48,703 bases of DNA from DASWIG01 sp965371445 (GCA_965371445.1 CBDUYN010000063.1:1-48703); one strand, 5' to 3'; numbered from the stretch's first letter, positions 1-8,468 are shown. Translations and numbers: made by a program. Notes: generated from the sequence alone by a model not told the origin.

Positions 1-56
1 CGGCGGACGAAGTCCGCCGGGACAGCGGTCGAGCCTATGCCCTACAGGCTCCTAGC
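1..56. repeat. end of CTAG-bounded palindromic element, inverted copy
   Basis: Positions 1-56 are the exact reverse complement of 3262-3317. The copy runs off the left edge of the window, so only one end is visible. That end finishes in CTAG at 52-55. It lies 26 nt beyond the stop codon of the CotH-like gene, so the CotH/DUF4956/VTC operon is bracketed by inverted copies of the same element. It contains a strong hairpin formed by cggcggac and gtccgccg. Confidence 0.85.
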
Positions 57-63
57 CTGGCGA

Positions 64-81
64 AGGCAGGCGCCGCCTGCC
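64..81 (-). terminator. possible hairpin terminator after the CotH-like gene
   Basis: GGCAGGCG and CGCCTGCC form an 8-bp stem with almost no loop, directly after the CotH stop codon. There is no T-run, so it is weak as an intrinsic terminator. Confidence 0.3.
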
Positions 82-1764
82 CTACCTGGCGAAGACCGCT
101 TCGACCTCGACGTCCGAGGTCAAGCGGACCTCGAGCTCCGGCGCCTCCACCTCGCGGTCCCCGATCCGCCAGCCGGCGAACGAGGCGCGGCGCTTCTCGT
201 CGACGGCGAGGCGCACCTGGGAGCCGGCGAGATACCAGCCGTCATATCCCGCTGGAACACCACGGCCGTCGACGGTGAGGTAGCCGTCGCCCGGCGAGCG
301 CACCCCGAGCCGGTGTCCTCCCTCCGGAGCCAGGTAGCGGACGATCTGCTCGCGCACCACCCGCGGACGGTGACGAAAGAAGTCCCGCATCTCGGCCATG
401 AACTCGCGCTCCGGCACGTCGTAGATCCCGAGCAGCCCCTCGTAGTAATCCAGACGCTCGGCAAAGAAGCCCGCGCTCAGGCGGTGGTTCAGAGAATCCA
501 CCAGGAGCTCGGCAAAGTCGCGGCGGTAGGCCGGGTCGTCCTTCATCAAACGCCAGAGAAGCGCCCGGCCGACGTCCTGGTAACCGGCCGGTCCCTGAAA
601 GGCGGCCCGCAGGAGGTCTTTTTGCCAACCGTGCGCCGGGTTGTGCCGCGGTACGCGGAAGCTGATGTCCATGTCCCAGCCGATCCACCGCCAGGGTCCG
701 CCGTCCCTTGCGTCACGCACCATGGCCGCCTGAAACGCGTCGCCGGTGGCGCAGAAGACGACCGAGGCGAACCACCTCGACAGGCTCTCCAGGTCGAAGC
801 GGCGGCCCGCGTTCTCCCGGTCGACGCGTGGCGTCTGTCGAACCCAGCGCCGCATCTCCTGGTAGATCTCGTCGAGCTCCGGCGTACGGTCCTCGCTGCG
901 GCCACGGATCAGGGTGAATTCGCCATGGCCGAAGCGCCGTTCGAACAATCCCTCGGCGATCCGTTCGCCGAGGACGTAGACGTGCTGCGGCTCGCCGTTC
1001 AAGATCAACATCGCCGGCTGTGTGCGCGGCACGACGGCACCCAGGCGGCGGGCCACGTCGTAGGCCATGGGGTTGATGAAGTGCCACTTCCGCTTCCGGC
1101 CGTCGGGCCGGATGTCGCGCTCGACGACGAGTTGGCGTACCGGAGCCTCGCCGGGATCGGAGACGACTCCCGGCAAAAAGCTCGCCTCGCCGTAGACGTC
1201 GCGGAAGTAAAGGCGAAAGCTCTTGCGGTAGGCCTTGCGGCTGCCGCCGCCGTGGATGCGAAGGCCCACCGGCGAGGCGTAGCGGAGCCCGCCGGCGTCG
1301 AAATAGGAGACGAAGGCGGGCTCCTCCCATTCCCGTCCGCGAGCCTGGGGATGGGCGAGGAGCCGCAGGAGACGGCAGCGCTCGACGGCGATCGAAAGCA
1401 CCGCGACGCCCCGTTCGACCCAGTCACGATCCGCCAGGGCGGTGCTTGGCAGCTCCTCCCCCCTCTCGGCCGGCCCATAGAACGGCCGGCCGCACTCCTC
1501 AAGCTCCTGGCGGCGGTAGACCTCCGCCCGGGCGGGCGGCGGCACCTCGAAGGTGGCTCCGGGGGCCGGGGTCAGCTGGACGGCGTCGATGCGGTTCAAG
1601 AGCCGAATCGTCGACGCAGAGCCGAAGGCCGTGAAGCGCACCTCGCCGCGCCCCAGATAGTCCCGCAGCGCCAGCAGACCCTCCGGATCCAGGGCTCCGG
1701 CACCGGCCAAGAGCGCGGCGAAACAGGCGGCCGCGGCCCATCGACGGCGGCCGGCTCGTGTCAT
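82..1764 (-). CDS. secreted CotH-like protein kinase
   Basis: The 560-residue product starts with a hydrophobic signal segment (residues 1-24). Its core matches the CotH family: GLRIHGGGSRKAYRKSFR at about 167-184, an asparagine/histidine-rich FINPMAYD segment near 229, and GWDMD at 362-366, whose two aspartates correspond to the metal-binding acidic residues of CotH kinases. CotH proteins are atypical kinases that phosphorylate proteins, first known from Bacillus spore coats; many other bacteria carry secreted homologues of unknown substrate. Residues 500-560 resemble a small InlB-B-repeat-like beta domain (GYLTVDG ... FAGW ... VEAVF). The ATG overlaps the DUF4956 stop codon by 4 nt (ATGA), so the genes are co-transcribed. 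Family assignment is firm; the substrate is unknown. A role modifying the cell surface is inference from the signal segment. Confidence 0.88.
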   Translation of the reverse strand: MTRAGRRRWAAAACFAALLAGAGALDPEGLLALRDYLGRGEVRFTAFGSASTIRLLNRIDAVQLTPAPGATFEVPPPARAEVYRRQELEECGRPFYGPAERGEELPSTALADRDWVERGVAVLSIAVERCRLLRLLAHPQARGREWEEPAFVSYFDAGGLRYASPVGLRIHGGGSRKAYRKSFRLYFRDVYGEASFLPGVVSDPGEAPVRQLVVERDIRPDGRKRKWHFINPMAYDVARRLGAVVPRTQPAMLILNGEPQHVYVLGERIAEGLFERRFGHGEFTLIRGRSEDRTPELDEIYQEMRRWVRQTPRVDRENAGRRFDLESLSRWFASVVFCATGDAFQAAMVRDARDGGPWRWIGWDMDISFRVPRHNPAHGWQKDLLRAAFQGPAGYQDVGRALLWRLMKDDPAYRRDFAELLVDSLNHRLSAGFFAERLDYYEGLLGIYDVPEREFMAEMRDFFRHRPRVVREQIVRYLAPEGGHRLGVRSPGDGYLTVDGRGVPAGYDGWYLAGSQVRLAVDEKRRASFAGWRIGDREVEAPELEVRLTSDVEVEAVFAR

Positions 1765-2477
1765 GCGAGCCCCGGCGCGCCGCAGACCAGCGTCGTGTCG
1801 CGGGCCGAGAGCGCGGAGCGGATCGCCGCCTCCGCGGCCGGCACCCGCGAGGAAGCCAAGCCCTGGAACCGGTAGCTCACGACCACCTCCTCGCTGCCGC
1901 GGGAGATCGACTCGAGCTCGCCCCGGGGCAGCTCGCGCGCCAGGAGCTCGAAGATCGCCTCGCGCTTCTCCTCGTAGCCCTCTTCCGAGAAGGTGAGGAT
2001 CACGAGCCCACTCTGCCCCCGCCGGCGAAAGATCGGCGGCAGGTTCTCCTTCAAGAGTAGCGCCACCACCGCGATCGCCAGGATCGCGATGAGCAGCGGA
2101 AAGCTGAAAGTCGCCGCGGCGAGCGAGGTGGCGATGACCAGCATGATGAAGCCGATCTCCTCGGGCTCCTTGATCGGGGTCCTGAAGCGTACGATCGAAA
2201 GCGCCCCCAGGAGCCCCAGGGAGAGCGGAAGCGAGAACTGGATGCAGATGAAAATCGCCGTCACCGAAAGCCCCAGGAGAGGGAAGGCGCGGTGGATCTC
2301 GCTACCGGTCGTCCTGGCGGCATAGAGCCGGGTGTAGAGGAAGGCGATCAGAAGCGCCGTCACGACGGAAACCGCCAGCACGAAGACGAGGGGCCAGACG
2401 CCGATCCTTGCCATCTCCTCGTTGCCCAGGGAGGAGAGAATTGAGTTGAGGCTCGGAACGTTTTCACTCGGTGTCAT
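1761..2477 (-). CDS. DUF4956 integral membrane protein
   Basis: This 238-residue protein has about four transmembrane segments in its first 140 residues and a cytosolic mixed alpha/beta tail of about 100 residues. The signature is SIVRFRTPIKEPEEIGF around residues 93-109, typical of DUF4956. The family has no established biochemical role but recurrently sits beside VTC-domain and CotH genes, as it does here. The start codon lies 14 nt inside the end of the VTC gene and the stop overlaps the CotH start, so translation of the three genes is probably coupled. A role as membrane anchor or channel for the VTC/CotH pair is inference. Confidence 0.88.
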   Translation of the reverse strand: MTPSENVPSLNSILSSLGNEEMARIGVWPLVFVLAVSVVTALLIAFLYTRLYAARTTGSEIHRAFPLLGLSVTAIFICIQFSLPLSLGLLGALSIVRFRTPIKEPEEIGFIMLVIATSLAAATFSFPLLIAILAIAVVALLLKENLPPIFRRRGQSGLVILTFSEEGYEEKREAIFELLARELPRGELESISRGSEEVVVSYRFQGLASSRVPAAEAAIRSALSARDTTLVCGAPGLA

Positions 2478-3255
2478 GGTCGATCCTCATGGGTCGTGCA
2501 ATCGGGAACCGGTCGCGCGGGGCGAGATGGGCCGAGCAGGCGGCGTACTTCGAGAACGAGGCCCGCCGGAGCCCCAAGCCGGTGAGCGCGGCAAGCCGCG
2601 GCGGCAGGTAGGCCGCCGCGGACTTCACCTCCAGGACCGCTTGCGGAAGCGGTGCCGGATTCGCCGTCAGGCCGAGCCCGGGAGAAAACCTGGGCGCGGT
2701 GATCGCCGTGTCGAGCGAGATCCTCGCCCCGCTCGTGGGGTCGATCCAGCGCCGGCGATGGTATCGCACCACGAGGACCGGAAGCAGGATCTCGGGCACC
2801 GGCACTCCCTGTGAGCGAAGCCGCCGCGGCAGACGCGCCAGCTCGGCGCTCGCCAGGGGCTCGTCGGCCAGCCGGCCGGCCGGATAGGGGGTCTCGACCC
2901 GGATCTTGTGCCGCCGGGTCCCGAAGCGCCGCTTGAGCTCCAGGTACGACGGCGCCTCGCTGCCACTCCATGGGTACCACCGCACCCGGACCTTGGTCTT
3001 CAGGTAGTCGCTTCCCGCCTTCTCCGCCAGCAGCCGCAAGTCCCGCGTGTCGAAGTAGATCGATTCCACGATCCCCTCCGCATACCGGGGATCGCGGCGC
3101 AGGAGGCTTCCGAGCACACGTGCCAAAGCCGGAGCACGACGTGCCGGGAGCACGAGCTTGAGCTCGTGCTCCAGGTCCGAGAGGCGCGGTTTGGTGATCG
3201 AGGCAACCTGGTACAAAGCGGCCGCAGCGTAGCAGGAGCGCGCCTCGCCTCTCAA
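2464..3255 (-). CDS. VTC-domain protein (putative polyphosphate polymerase)
   Basis: The roughly 263-residue product shows the hallmarks of the VTC/CYTH tunnel fold: ELKLVLP near the N-terminus, IYFDTRDL, KTKVRVRWY, YLELKRR, VRYHRRR, ISLDTAI, VLEVKSA and FSKYAA. These place the basic and acidic residues that in yeast Vtc4 line the polyphosphate-synthesising tunnel. It is the first gene of the VTC-DUF4956-CotH operon. The start is uncertain: the frame has no ATG or GTG at its beginning, only TTG at 3255 and TTG at 3213. The border of the palindromic element (CTAG at 3263) lies 8 nt upstream of the first TTG, so the element may have replaced the original start or leader. Catalytic activity is inferred from the family. 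Confidence 0.82.
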   Translation of the reverse strand: MRGEARSCYAAAALYQVASITKPRLSDLEHELKLVLPARRAPALARVLGSLLRRDPRYAEGIVESIYFDTRDLRLLAEKAGSDYLKTKVRVRWYPWSGSEAPSYLELKRRFGTRRHKIRVETPYPAGRLADEPLASAELARLPRRLRSQGVPVPEILLPVLVVRYHRRRWIDPTSGARISLDTAITAPRFSPGLGLTANPAPLPQAVLEVKSAAAYLPPRLAALTGLGLRRASFSKYAACSAHLAPRDRFPIARPMRIDHDTE

Positions 3256-3261
3256 GCGGAA

Positions 3262-3457
3262 GCTAGGAGCCTGTAGGGCATAGGCTCGACCGCTGTCCCG
3301 GCGGACTTCGTCCGCCGGGGAAATCCCCCTAACCCCCTTTCCTAAAGGGGGGACAAGACTCCGGATTCTTCTCTGAACCCCCCCTTTAGGAAAGGGGGCA
3401 GGGGGGATTTTCTTGGCAGACGCAGCCTGCCGGATCTATGCCCTACAGGCTCCTAGC
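3262..3457. mobile_element. 186-bp MITE-like element flanked by CTAG
   Basis: CTAG at 3263-3266 and 3453-3456 flank perfect inverted ends (GAGCCTGTAGGGCATAG and its complement). Inside are a 10-bp-stem hairpin (3297-3319) and a long imperfect inverted repeat (3321-3352 against about 3378-3410) built of C- and G-runs around cctaaagg. It encodes nothing. The perfect inverted ends with CTAG on both sides fit a non-autonomous element moved by an IS5-type transposase, a group that typically duplicates CTAG; that mechanism is inference. It sits exactly between the stop codon of leucine dehydrogenase and the start of the VTC gene. Confidence 0.75.
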
Positions 3458-4569
3458 TAGGCGGCCTCCGAGCGCTGCCGCCCGCGAAACCGCAAAGGAG
3501 AATTGCCGAGAAAGGGCACCTTCAGCTTGGAAACCGCCGCGATCCGCTCCTCCGCCATCCGGTCAGCCGCCCTCCAGGTGGGGATCGAATCGCGCTCGGC
3601 GATCTTGAAGATGCTCCGGACGTTGTAGTAGATCGTCCGCATCATGCGGATCGCCCGCTCGCGGTTGTAGCCCTCGAGCTCGATCGAGACGTTCATGAGG
3701 CCACCGGCGTTGGCGGCGTAGTCCGGCGCGTAGACGACGCCACGCTTGTCGAGCTCGTCGCCGCAGGCCTCGTTGGCCAACTGGTTGTTGGCGCTCCCGG
3801 CGACGACTTTGAACTTCAGGCGCGGGATCGTCTCCTCGTTCAGGACCGCTCCCAGGGCCGAAGGGGTGAAGACGTCGGCGTCGACGTCGTAGATCTCCTC
3901 GGTGCCGACGGCCTCGCAGTCGAGCTCGTCGACCACCCGCTGGAGCGCCTCGTCGTCGATGTCGCAGACGAAGACCTTGGCCCCCTCGTCGTGGAGGAGC
4001 TTCACGGTGTGGTACCCGACGTGCCCCGTCCCCTGGACGGCGAAGGAGCGCTTGCCGATCTCGTCGTTGCCGAAGCTCCGCTCCAGGCTCGCCCGGATCG
4101 CCTGCACGACGCCATAGGCCGTGAACGGCGACGGGTCGCCGCTACCGCCGTGCACCTGGTGGACGCCGACGCAATGGTCGGTTTCCTGGAGGATGATCTC
4201 CATGTCGTTGACGTCGATGCCGACGTCCTCGGCGGTGATGTAGCGGCCGTTCAGGGAATTGACGAACCGGCCGAGGGAGCGGAAGAGGATCTCCGACTTG
4301 TCCTTCTTCGGATCGCCGAGGATGACCGCCTTGCCGCCGCCGAGGTTCAAGCCCGCGACCGCCGCCTTGTAGGTCATGCCGCGCGAGAGGCGCAAGACAT
4401 CGCGGACGGCCTCGTCTTCGGTTTCGTAGGGCCACATCCGGAGGCCGCCGAGCGCCGGGCCCAGGGCCGTGTTGTGGATCGCGATGATCGCCTTCAAGCC
4501 AGCGTCCTTGTCGTGGCAGAAGACGACTTCTTCGTGGCCCCTTCTGGCGAGAGATTCAAACAGGTTCAT
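3457..4569 (-). CDS. ldh: leucine dehydrogenase (Glu/Leu/Phe/Val dehydrogenase family)
   Basis: The 370-residue protein is co-linear with Bacillus leucine dehydrogenase. It catalyses reversible NAD-dependent oxidative deamination of branched-chain amino acids to 2-oxo acids in the cytosol. The substrate lysine and catalytic lysine fall at K68 (MTYK) and K80 (LGGGK), the Bacillus positions, and the catalytic aspartate at D115 (TAEDVG). The Rossmann motif GTGHVGYH follows near residue 180, and the C-terminal signature is GSANNQLA ... YAPDYAANAGG. An AGGAGA ribosome site lies 6-7 nt before the ATG. The stop codon touches the right border of the CTAG element. It may feed branched-chain fatty acid synthesis or amino acid catabolism (inference). 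Confidence 0.95.
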   Translation of the reverse strand: MNLFESLARRGHEEVVFCHDKDAGLKAIIAIHNTALGPALGGLRMWPYETEDEAVRDVLRLSRGMTYKAAVAGLNLGGGKAVILGDPKKDKSEILFRSLGRFVNSLNGRYITAEDVGIDVNDMEIILQETDHCVGVHQVHGGSGDPSPFTAYGVVQAIRASLERSFGNDEIGKRSFAVQGTGHVGYHTVKLLHDEGAKVFVCDIDDEALQRVVDELDCEAVGTEEIYDVDADVFTPSALGAVLNEETIPRLKFKVVAGSANNQLANEACGDELDKRGVVYAPDYAANAGGLMNVSIELEGYNRERAIRMMRTIYYNVRSIFKIAERDSIPTWRAADRMAEERIAAVSKLKVPFLGNSPLRFRGRQRSEAA

Positions 4570-4757
4570 AGGGTCTCCTGACCGATCGTTTTGCGGTGTA
4601 GGGCAGGTCCGGACCTGGCGCCGTCGATGGCGAGAGGGAAGGTCTCGGTGACCGGACGCCCTGTCTGATTATCCATGAATCCGCCCGCCGGACAAGATAC
4701 CCAAAGGTGTGGCTCTCCCGCGCCAACGGGTGGGAGCAGGGAGGCGTCAGGGCGCTG

Positions 4758-4776
4758 GCGACGGCGGAGCCGTCGC
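4758..4776 (-). terminator. hairpin after the SLC13 permease gene
   Basis: GCGACGGC-GGA-GCCGTCGC is a perfect 8-bp stem with a 3-nt loop, 28 nt past the permease stop codon in the 234-nt gap before leucine dehydrogenase. No T-run follows. I see nothing else in that gap. Confidence 0.4.
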
Positions 4777-4803
4777 AGGAGGGAATCCATCGGGGAGACG
4801 CCT

Positions 4804-7155
4804 TCAGGTGAGCGGCCAGACCCGGGGCAGGACGAGAAGCACCACCACCAGGCAGACCACGGTCAGCGGTAGGCCGACCTTGATGTAGTCGGCGAAACGG
4901 TAGCCGCCGGGTCCCATGATGAGGACGTTCGCGGGGTGGGCCACCGGGCTCATGAAGCTCGCCGAGGCCGACAGCGACACCGTCATCAAGAGCGCGTAGG
5001 GCGAGAGCCCCAGGTCCTGGGCGGTGTTGAAGGCGATCGGCGCCATCAGGATGGCGACCGCGGCCGTCGGCATCACCTGCGCCGCGAAGGCGGTGACGAG
5101 GTAAAGCGCCGCGACGATCCACAGGGGCCCCAGGCCGCCGACCGTCGCGACGACGCCCTCGGTCAAGAAACGCGCCGCACCGCTTTTCTGGAGCGCCACT
5201 CCCAGAGGCAGCATGCCGGCGATCAGGAAGACGGCCCGCCAGTCGATGAACTGGTAGGCCTCGTCCATCGTCAGGCACCGCAGGAGGACCATGAGCGTCG
5301 CCCCGCCGATGGCGGCGATGTAGATCGGCATCCAGCCGAGGATCACCGGCAGGAGCACCGCCGCCATGACCGCCGCCGCCACCGGCGCCTTCTCGACCAG
5401 CAGGGGTTCCTCGGCCTCCTCCGTCAGGACGATGAAATCGGGCTCGCCGCCCAGGAGCCGCAGTCGCCGGCGGGCGCCGTAGAGCAGCAGGGCGTCGCCG
5501 AACTTGAGCCGCGTCGAGCGCACCTCGCGGCGGGTCACCTTGCCGTCGCGGAGGATGGCGAGCGCCGTCAGACCGTACTTCTCGCGGAAGTGAAGGCCGC
5601 GGATCGTCCGCCCGGCGAGCGTCGTACGCGGCGCGATCACGACCTCGGCGAGGGCGATCTCATGAGTCTCCAGACGGCCGAGGTCGACCTGTGGATCCAG
5701 ATCGAGCTCCAGGTCCCGCAGGCCGTGGACCGCCGCCAGGTCCTCGGGCTGCCCCGCGATGAGCAGGATGTCGCCCACCGCCAGGCCGACGTCGGCGCGG
5801 GTGAGAAGCCCCTCCGTGCCGTCGCGGACGATCCCGAGCACCGTCAACCCGAACGCGTCGCCGAGACGGGTCTCGGGGAGGGTCTTGCCGAGCAGCGGCG
5901 AGTCCTCCGGCAGGTGGACGATCATCAGCAGCTCCTCGCAGGAGTAGCGCGCTTTGTTGGCCGGTTCGGCCGTGAAGCTCGGATCGTCGGCGAACGCCGC
6001 CGCCTCTTGCTGCGAGCCCAGGACCAGGAGGACGTCCTCGGCCGCCAGGGCGACGTCGGGCAGACCCGCGCCGACGCCGTAGGGCTTGCCGTCGCGCCAG
6101 ATCGCCAGGACGTTCAAACCGAACCGAGGCCGGAAGTCGAGCTGCCGCAGTGTCCGGCCGACGCGGCGCGAGCCGGGCAACCGCACCTCCAGGAGCCCGA
6201 GCTCGTGCCAGAAGAGCTTGACGACGGTGCGCGACTCCTCCTCGTAGTCGAGGTAGCGTTGCTCTTTTCTCAGCCGTTCGAGCGCCTCGAGCTCGCCCTG
6301 GACCACCAGCCGGTCCTCGGCCCGCAGCACGGTCGTCGGACCCGGCGCCAGGACCCTCTCCTCGCCGCGGCGGATGCCGACCACGTGCAGGTCGAGCGCC
6401 GAGCCCAGGCGGCTCTCGCCCAGGGTCCGGCCGGCGAGCGCCGAGCCCTGTGGCAGCCGCAGGACGTTCAACCGCTCCTTCAGATTCCAGAGCTCGCTCA
6501 GGTCGCTCGAGACCGCATTGCCGTTGACCGGCCGCGCGCGGCCGCGGTGCGGCAGCAGATGCCGGCCAACAAAGGCCATGTAGGCGGCCCCGGCGAGCAG
6601 CACGGCGAGGCCCACCGGCGTGAAGTCGAAGAGGTCGAAAGCGCCGAGGCCGAGCTCCTCGGCGGCTTCGCTGATCAGGATGTTGGGCGGAGTGCCGATC
6701 AAGGTCACGAGCCCCCCCAAAAGCGAGCTGAAGGCGAGGGGGATCAGGATCTTCGAAGGCGCCACGCCCGTCCGGCGGCAGATGTCCATGACCACCGGCA
6801 GCAAGAGCGCCGCCACGCCGACGTTGTTCATGAAAGCCGACATCGCCCCCGCGCTCAGCATGATCGCGGCGACGAGCCCGATCTCGCTCTCGCCCGCCAG
6901 GCGCAGGACGTAGCGTCCGAGGAGCCGCGCGACGCCGGTCCGCGTCAACCCGCCGCTGAGGATGAAAACGGCCCACACGGTGACGACGGCCGGATTCGCA
7001 AAGCCTGAGAGCGCCTCGGTCGGCGTCACGAGGCCGCTTAGGGCAAGGCTCAGGAGCACGATCAACGCGACCACGTCGACCCGTACTCTCTCGGTCACGA
7101 AGAGCACGGCCGCCGAGGCCAGGATGACGAGCACCAGACCGATCTCTAAGGTCAC
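4804..7155 (-). CDS. SLC13-family permease with four RCK_C-like domains
   Basis: The 783-residue protein is a divalent-anion/sodium symporter-type permease split by a large cytosolic insert. Residues 1-200 hold about six membrane segments including SAFMNNVGVAALLLPV and IGTPPNILIS, the hallmark SLC13/CitT motif. Residues about 225-575 contain four consecutive TrkA-C/RCK_C-like units, each opening with LAGRTL-, VGRTL-, LGKTL- or AGRTI-type motifs, followed by a glycine-rich region (VLAIWRDGK, LTVLGIVRDG). Residues 590-783 resume the permease with VMPTAAVAILMAPIAF. Relatives with this layout usually carry two RCK_C units. RCK_C domains bind small ligands and gate transporters. The GTG start is preceded by AAGGA. 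Substrate (sulfate or a dicarboxylate) cannot be read from sequence. Confidence 0.9.
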   Translation of the reverse strand: MTLEIGLVLVILASAAVLFVTERVRVDVVALIVLLSLALSGLVTPTEALSGFANPAVVTVWAVFILSGGLTRTGVARLLGRYVLRLAGESEIGLVAAIMLSAGAMSAFMNNVGVAALLLPVVMDICRRTGVAPSKILIPLAFSSLLGGLVTLIGTPPNILISEAAEELGLGAFDLFDFTPVGLAVLLAGAAYMAFVGRHLLPHRGRARPVNGNAVSSDLSELWNLKERLNVLRLPQGSALAGRTLGESRLGSALDLHVVGIRRGEERVLAPGPTTVLRAEDRLVVQGELEALERLRKEQRYLDYEEESRTVVKLFWHELGLLEVRLPGSRRVGRTLRQLDFRPRFGLNVLAIWRDGKPYGVGAGLPDVALAAEDVLLVLGSQQEAAAFADDPSFTAEPANKARYSCEELLMIVHLPEDSPLLGKTLPETRLGDAFGLTVLGIVRDGTEGLLTRADVGLAVGDILLIAGQPEDLAAVHGLRDLELDLDPQVDLGRLETHEIALAEVVIAPRTTLAGRTIRGLHFREKYGLTALAILRDGKVTRREVRSTRLKFGDALLLYGARRRLRLLGGEPDFIVLTEEAEEPLLVEKAPVAAAVMAAVLLPVILGWMPIYIAAIGGATLMVLLRCLTMDEAYQFIDWRAVFLIAGMLPLGVALQKSGAARFLTEGVVATVGGLGPLWIVAALYLVTAFAAQVMPTAAVAILMAPIAFNTAQDLGLSPYALLMTVSLSASASFMSPVAHPANVLIMGPGGYRFADYIKVGLPLTVVCLVVVLLVLPRVWPLT

Positions 7156-7301
7156 GTCCTTTTCCTTCAGATTCGATTCGAGCCCATCGTGGCGCCAGCA
7201 ACCGCCGGGCGAGACTCATGTTGGCCGCGTTGTGGGCATTCTACCCCCAACTGGACATCTCCGGCACCCTTCGCTACCTTGGAGTACGATCGAGGGAACA
7301 G

Positions 7302-8441
7302 ATGGGACCGCTACACGCCATCAAGACGGCGCTTGTCCGTCTACCGCGCCATGGGCACCTGAGCCTCCGGGTCCTGCGCGCCAACTTCGGACGCGGCGCC
7401 TACCCCTTGAAGCTCAACCTCGCCGTCACCTACTGGTGCCAGTACCGCTGCCAGACCTGCAACATCTGGCAGAAGCGCCCCCAAGACGAGCTGACGACCG
7501 ACGAGCTGCTGGAATTCGTACGCCGCAACCGCCGCTTCTCCTGGGTCGATGTCACCGGCGGGGAGATCTTCCTGCGTCAGGACGTCGGCGAGCTCCTCGA
7601 CGCGATGATGCTCGACTGGAAGCGGCTCGTGCTGCTCCACTTCCCCACCAACGGCTATCTGACGGGCAAGATCGTCCCGGTGGCAGAAAAGCTGGCGCGG
7701 CGGCGAGCGGCACAGCTCGTCGTCACTGTAAGCCTCGACGGCGACGAGGCTTTAAACGACGAGATCCGCGGCGTCGAGGGCGGTTACCGCCACCAGATGG
7801 AGACATTCCGTGCCCTGCGCCGGATCCCCGGCGTCCGGACGGTGCTCGGGATGACGCTCTCGGCGGCCAACGTTGGCCGCTTCGAGAAGACCTTTCGCGC
7901 CTGCCAGCGCGACTGTCCGGACCTCGGGATCGAGGACTTCCACTTGAACGTCATGCAGCTCTCCGAGCACTACTACGACAACGAAGGGCTCGCCGACGTG
8001 ACACCTGGACGCGAGGCGACGACCGCGGAGATCGCGCGCTACCGGCAGATGCGGGGGCGTCCGCGGGGTCCGGCGTCGTGGCTTGAGGACAGCTACCTCC
8101 GCGGCGTCGAGAGCTTTCTCCAGGACGGACGCACGCCGATGCGCTGCCACGCGCTACGCTCGAGCTGCTTTATCGACCCGTGGGGGACGCTCTACCCTTG
8201 CATCACCTATTCGCGTCCGCTCGGGAGCTTGCGGGAGACCGGGATGGAGCTTGAGCCCCTCTGGAACGCCACGGAGACCCGGCAGGTTCAGGGGGAGATC
8301 TGGGACGACCGCTGTCCTCGCTGCTGGACGGCTTGTGAGGCGTATCCGTCGATCCTCGGGAATCTGCTGCGTCCGTGGGGCGGGTGGTCGTCTTCGGCGC
8401 GGAAGCGTCGCGAGGGGAGATCGCTGCCGGTGGTCGGCTAG
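7302..8441 (+). CDS. radical SAM protein with C-terminal SPASM/Twitch-like cysteines
   Basis: From the ATG at 7302 (GAGGG ribosome site at 7292) the protein has 379 residues; the frame is open further upstream without a better start. The cluster motif CQYRCQTC supplies the CxxxCxxC that binds the [4Fe-4S] cluster and S-adenosylmethionine (about residues 46-53). A GGEIF motif follows. The C-terminal region has cysteines in FIDPWGTLYPC and CPRCWTAC, resembling an auxiliary-cluster Twitch/SPASM domain. Such enzymes modify peptides, lipids or sugars; no precursor peptide gene is visible beside it. It is transcribed divergently from the permease. A link to the glycosyltransferase operon 1.8 kb downstream is possible but unproven. 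Confidence 0.87.
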   Translation: MGPLHAIKTALVRLPRHGHLSLRVLRANFGRGAYPLKLNLAVTYWCQYRCQTCNIWQKRPQDELTTDELLEFVRRNRRFSWVDVTGGEIFLRQDVGELLDAMMLDWKRLVLLHFPTNGYLTGKIVPVAEKLARRRAAQLVVTVSLDGDEALNDEIRGVEGGYRHQMETFRALRRIPGVRTVLGMTLSAANVGRFEKTFRACQRDCPDLGIEDFHLNVMQLSEHYYDNEGLADVTPGREATTAEIARYRQMRGRPRGPASWLEDSYLRGVESFLQDGRTPMRCHALRSSCFIDPWGTLYPCITYSRPLGSLRETGMELEPLWNATETRQVQGEIWDDRCPRCWTACEAYPSILGNLLRPWGGWSSSARKRREGRSLPVVG

Positions 8442-8468
8442 CCCAACCGAGGAGCCCAGGCGAGGCTC

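Noticed and set aside
37..1875. Long plus-strand open frame opposite the CotH gene
   Set aside because: It is antisense to a gene with recognisable CotH motifs; GC-rich codons with third-position GC bias open the complementary frame. Composition is alanine/arginine-rich with no motifs.
4936..7008. 690-codon plus-strand frame opposite the permease
   Set aside because: It mirrors the SLC13 gene and consists of H/R/Q/D-rich low-complexity sequence; the sense frame has unmistakable permease motifs.
7302..8441. Radical SAM enzyme as part of a RiPP pathway
   Set aside because: No short precursor gene or dedicated transporter lies beside it; the next genes are a TA pair.
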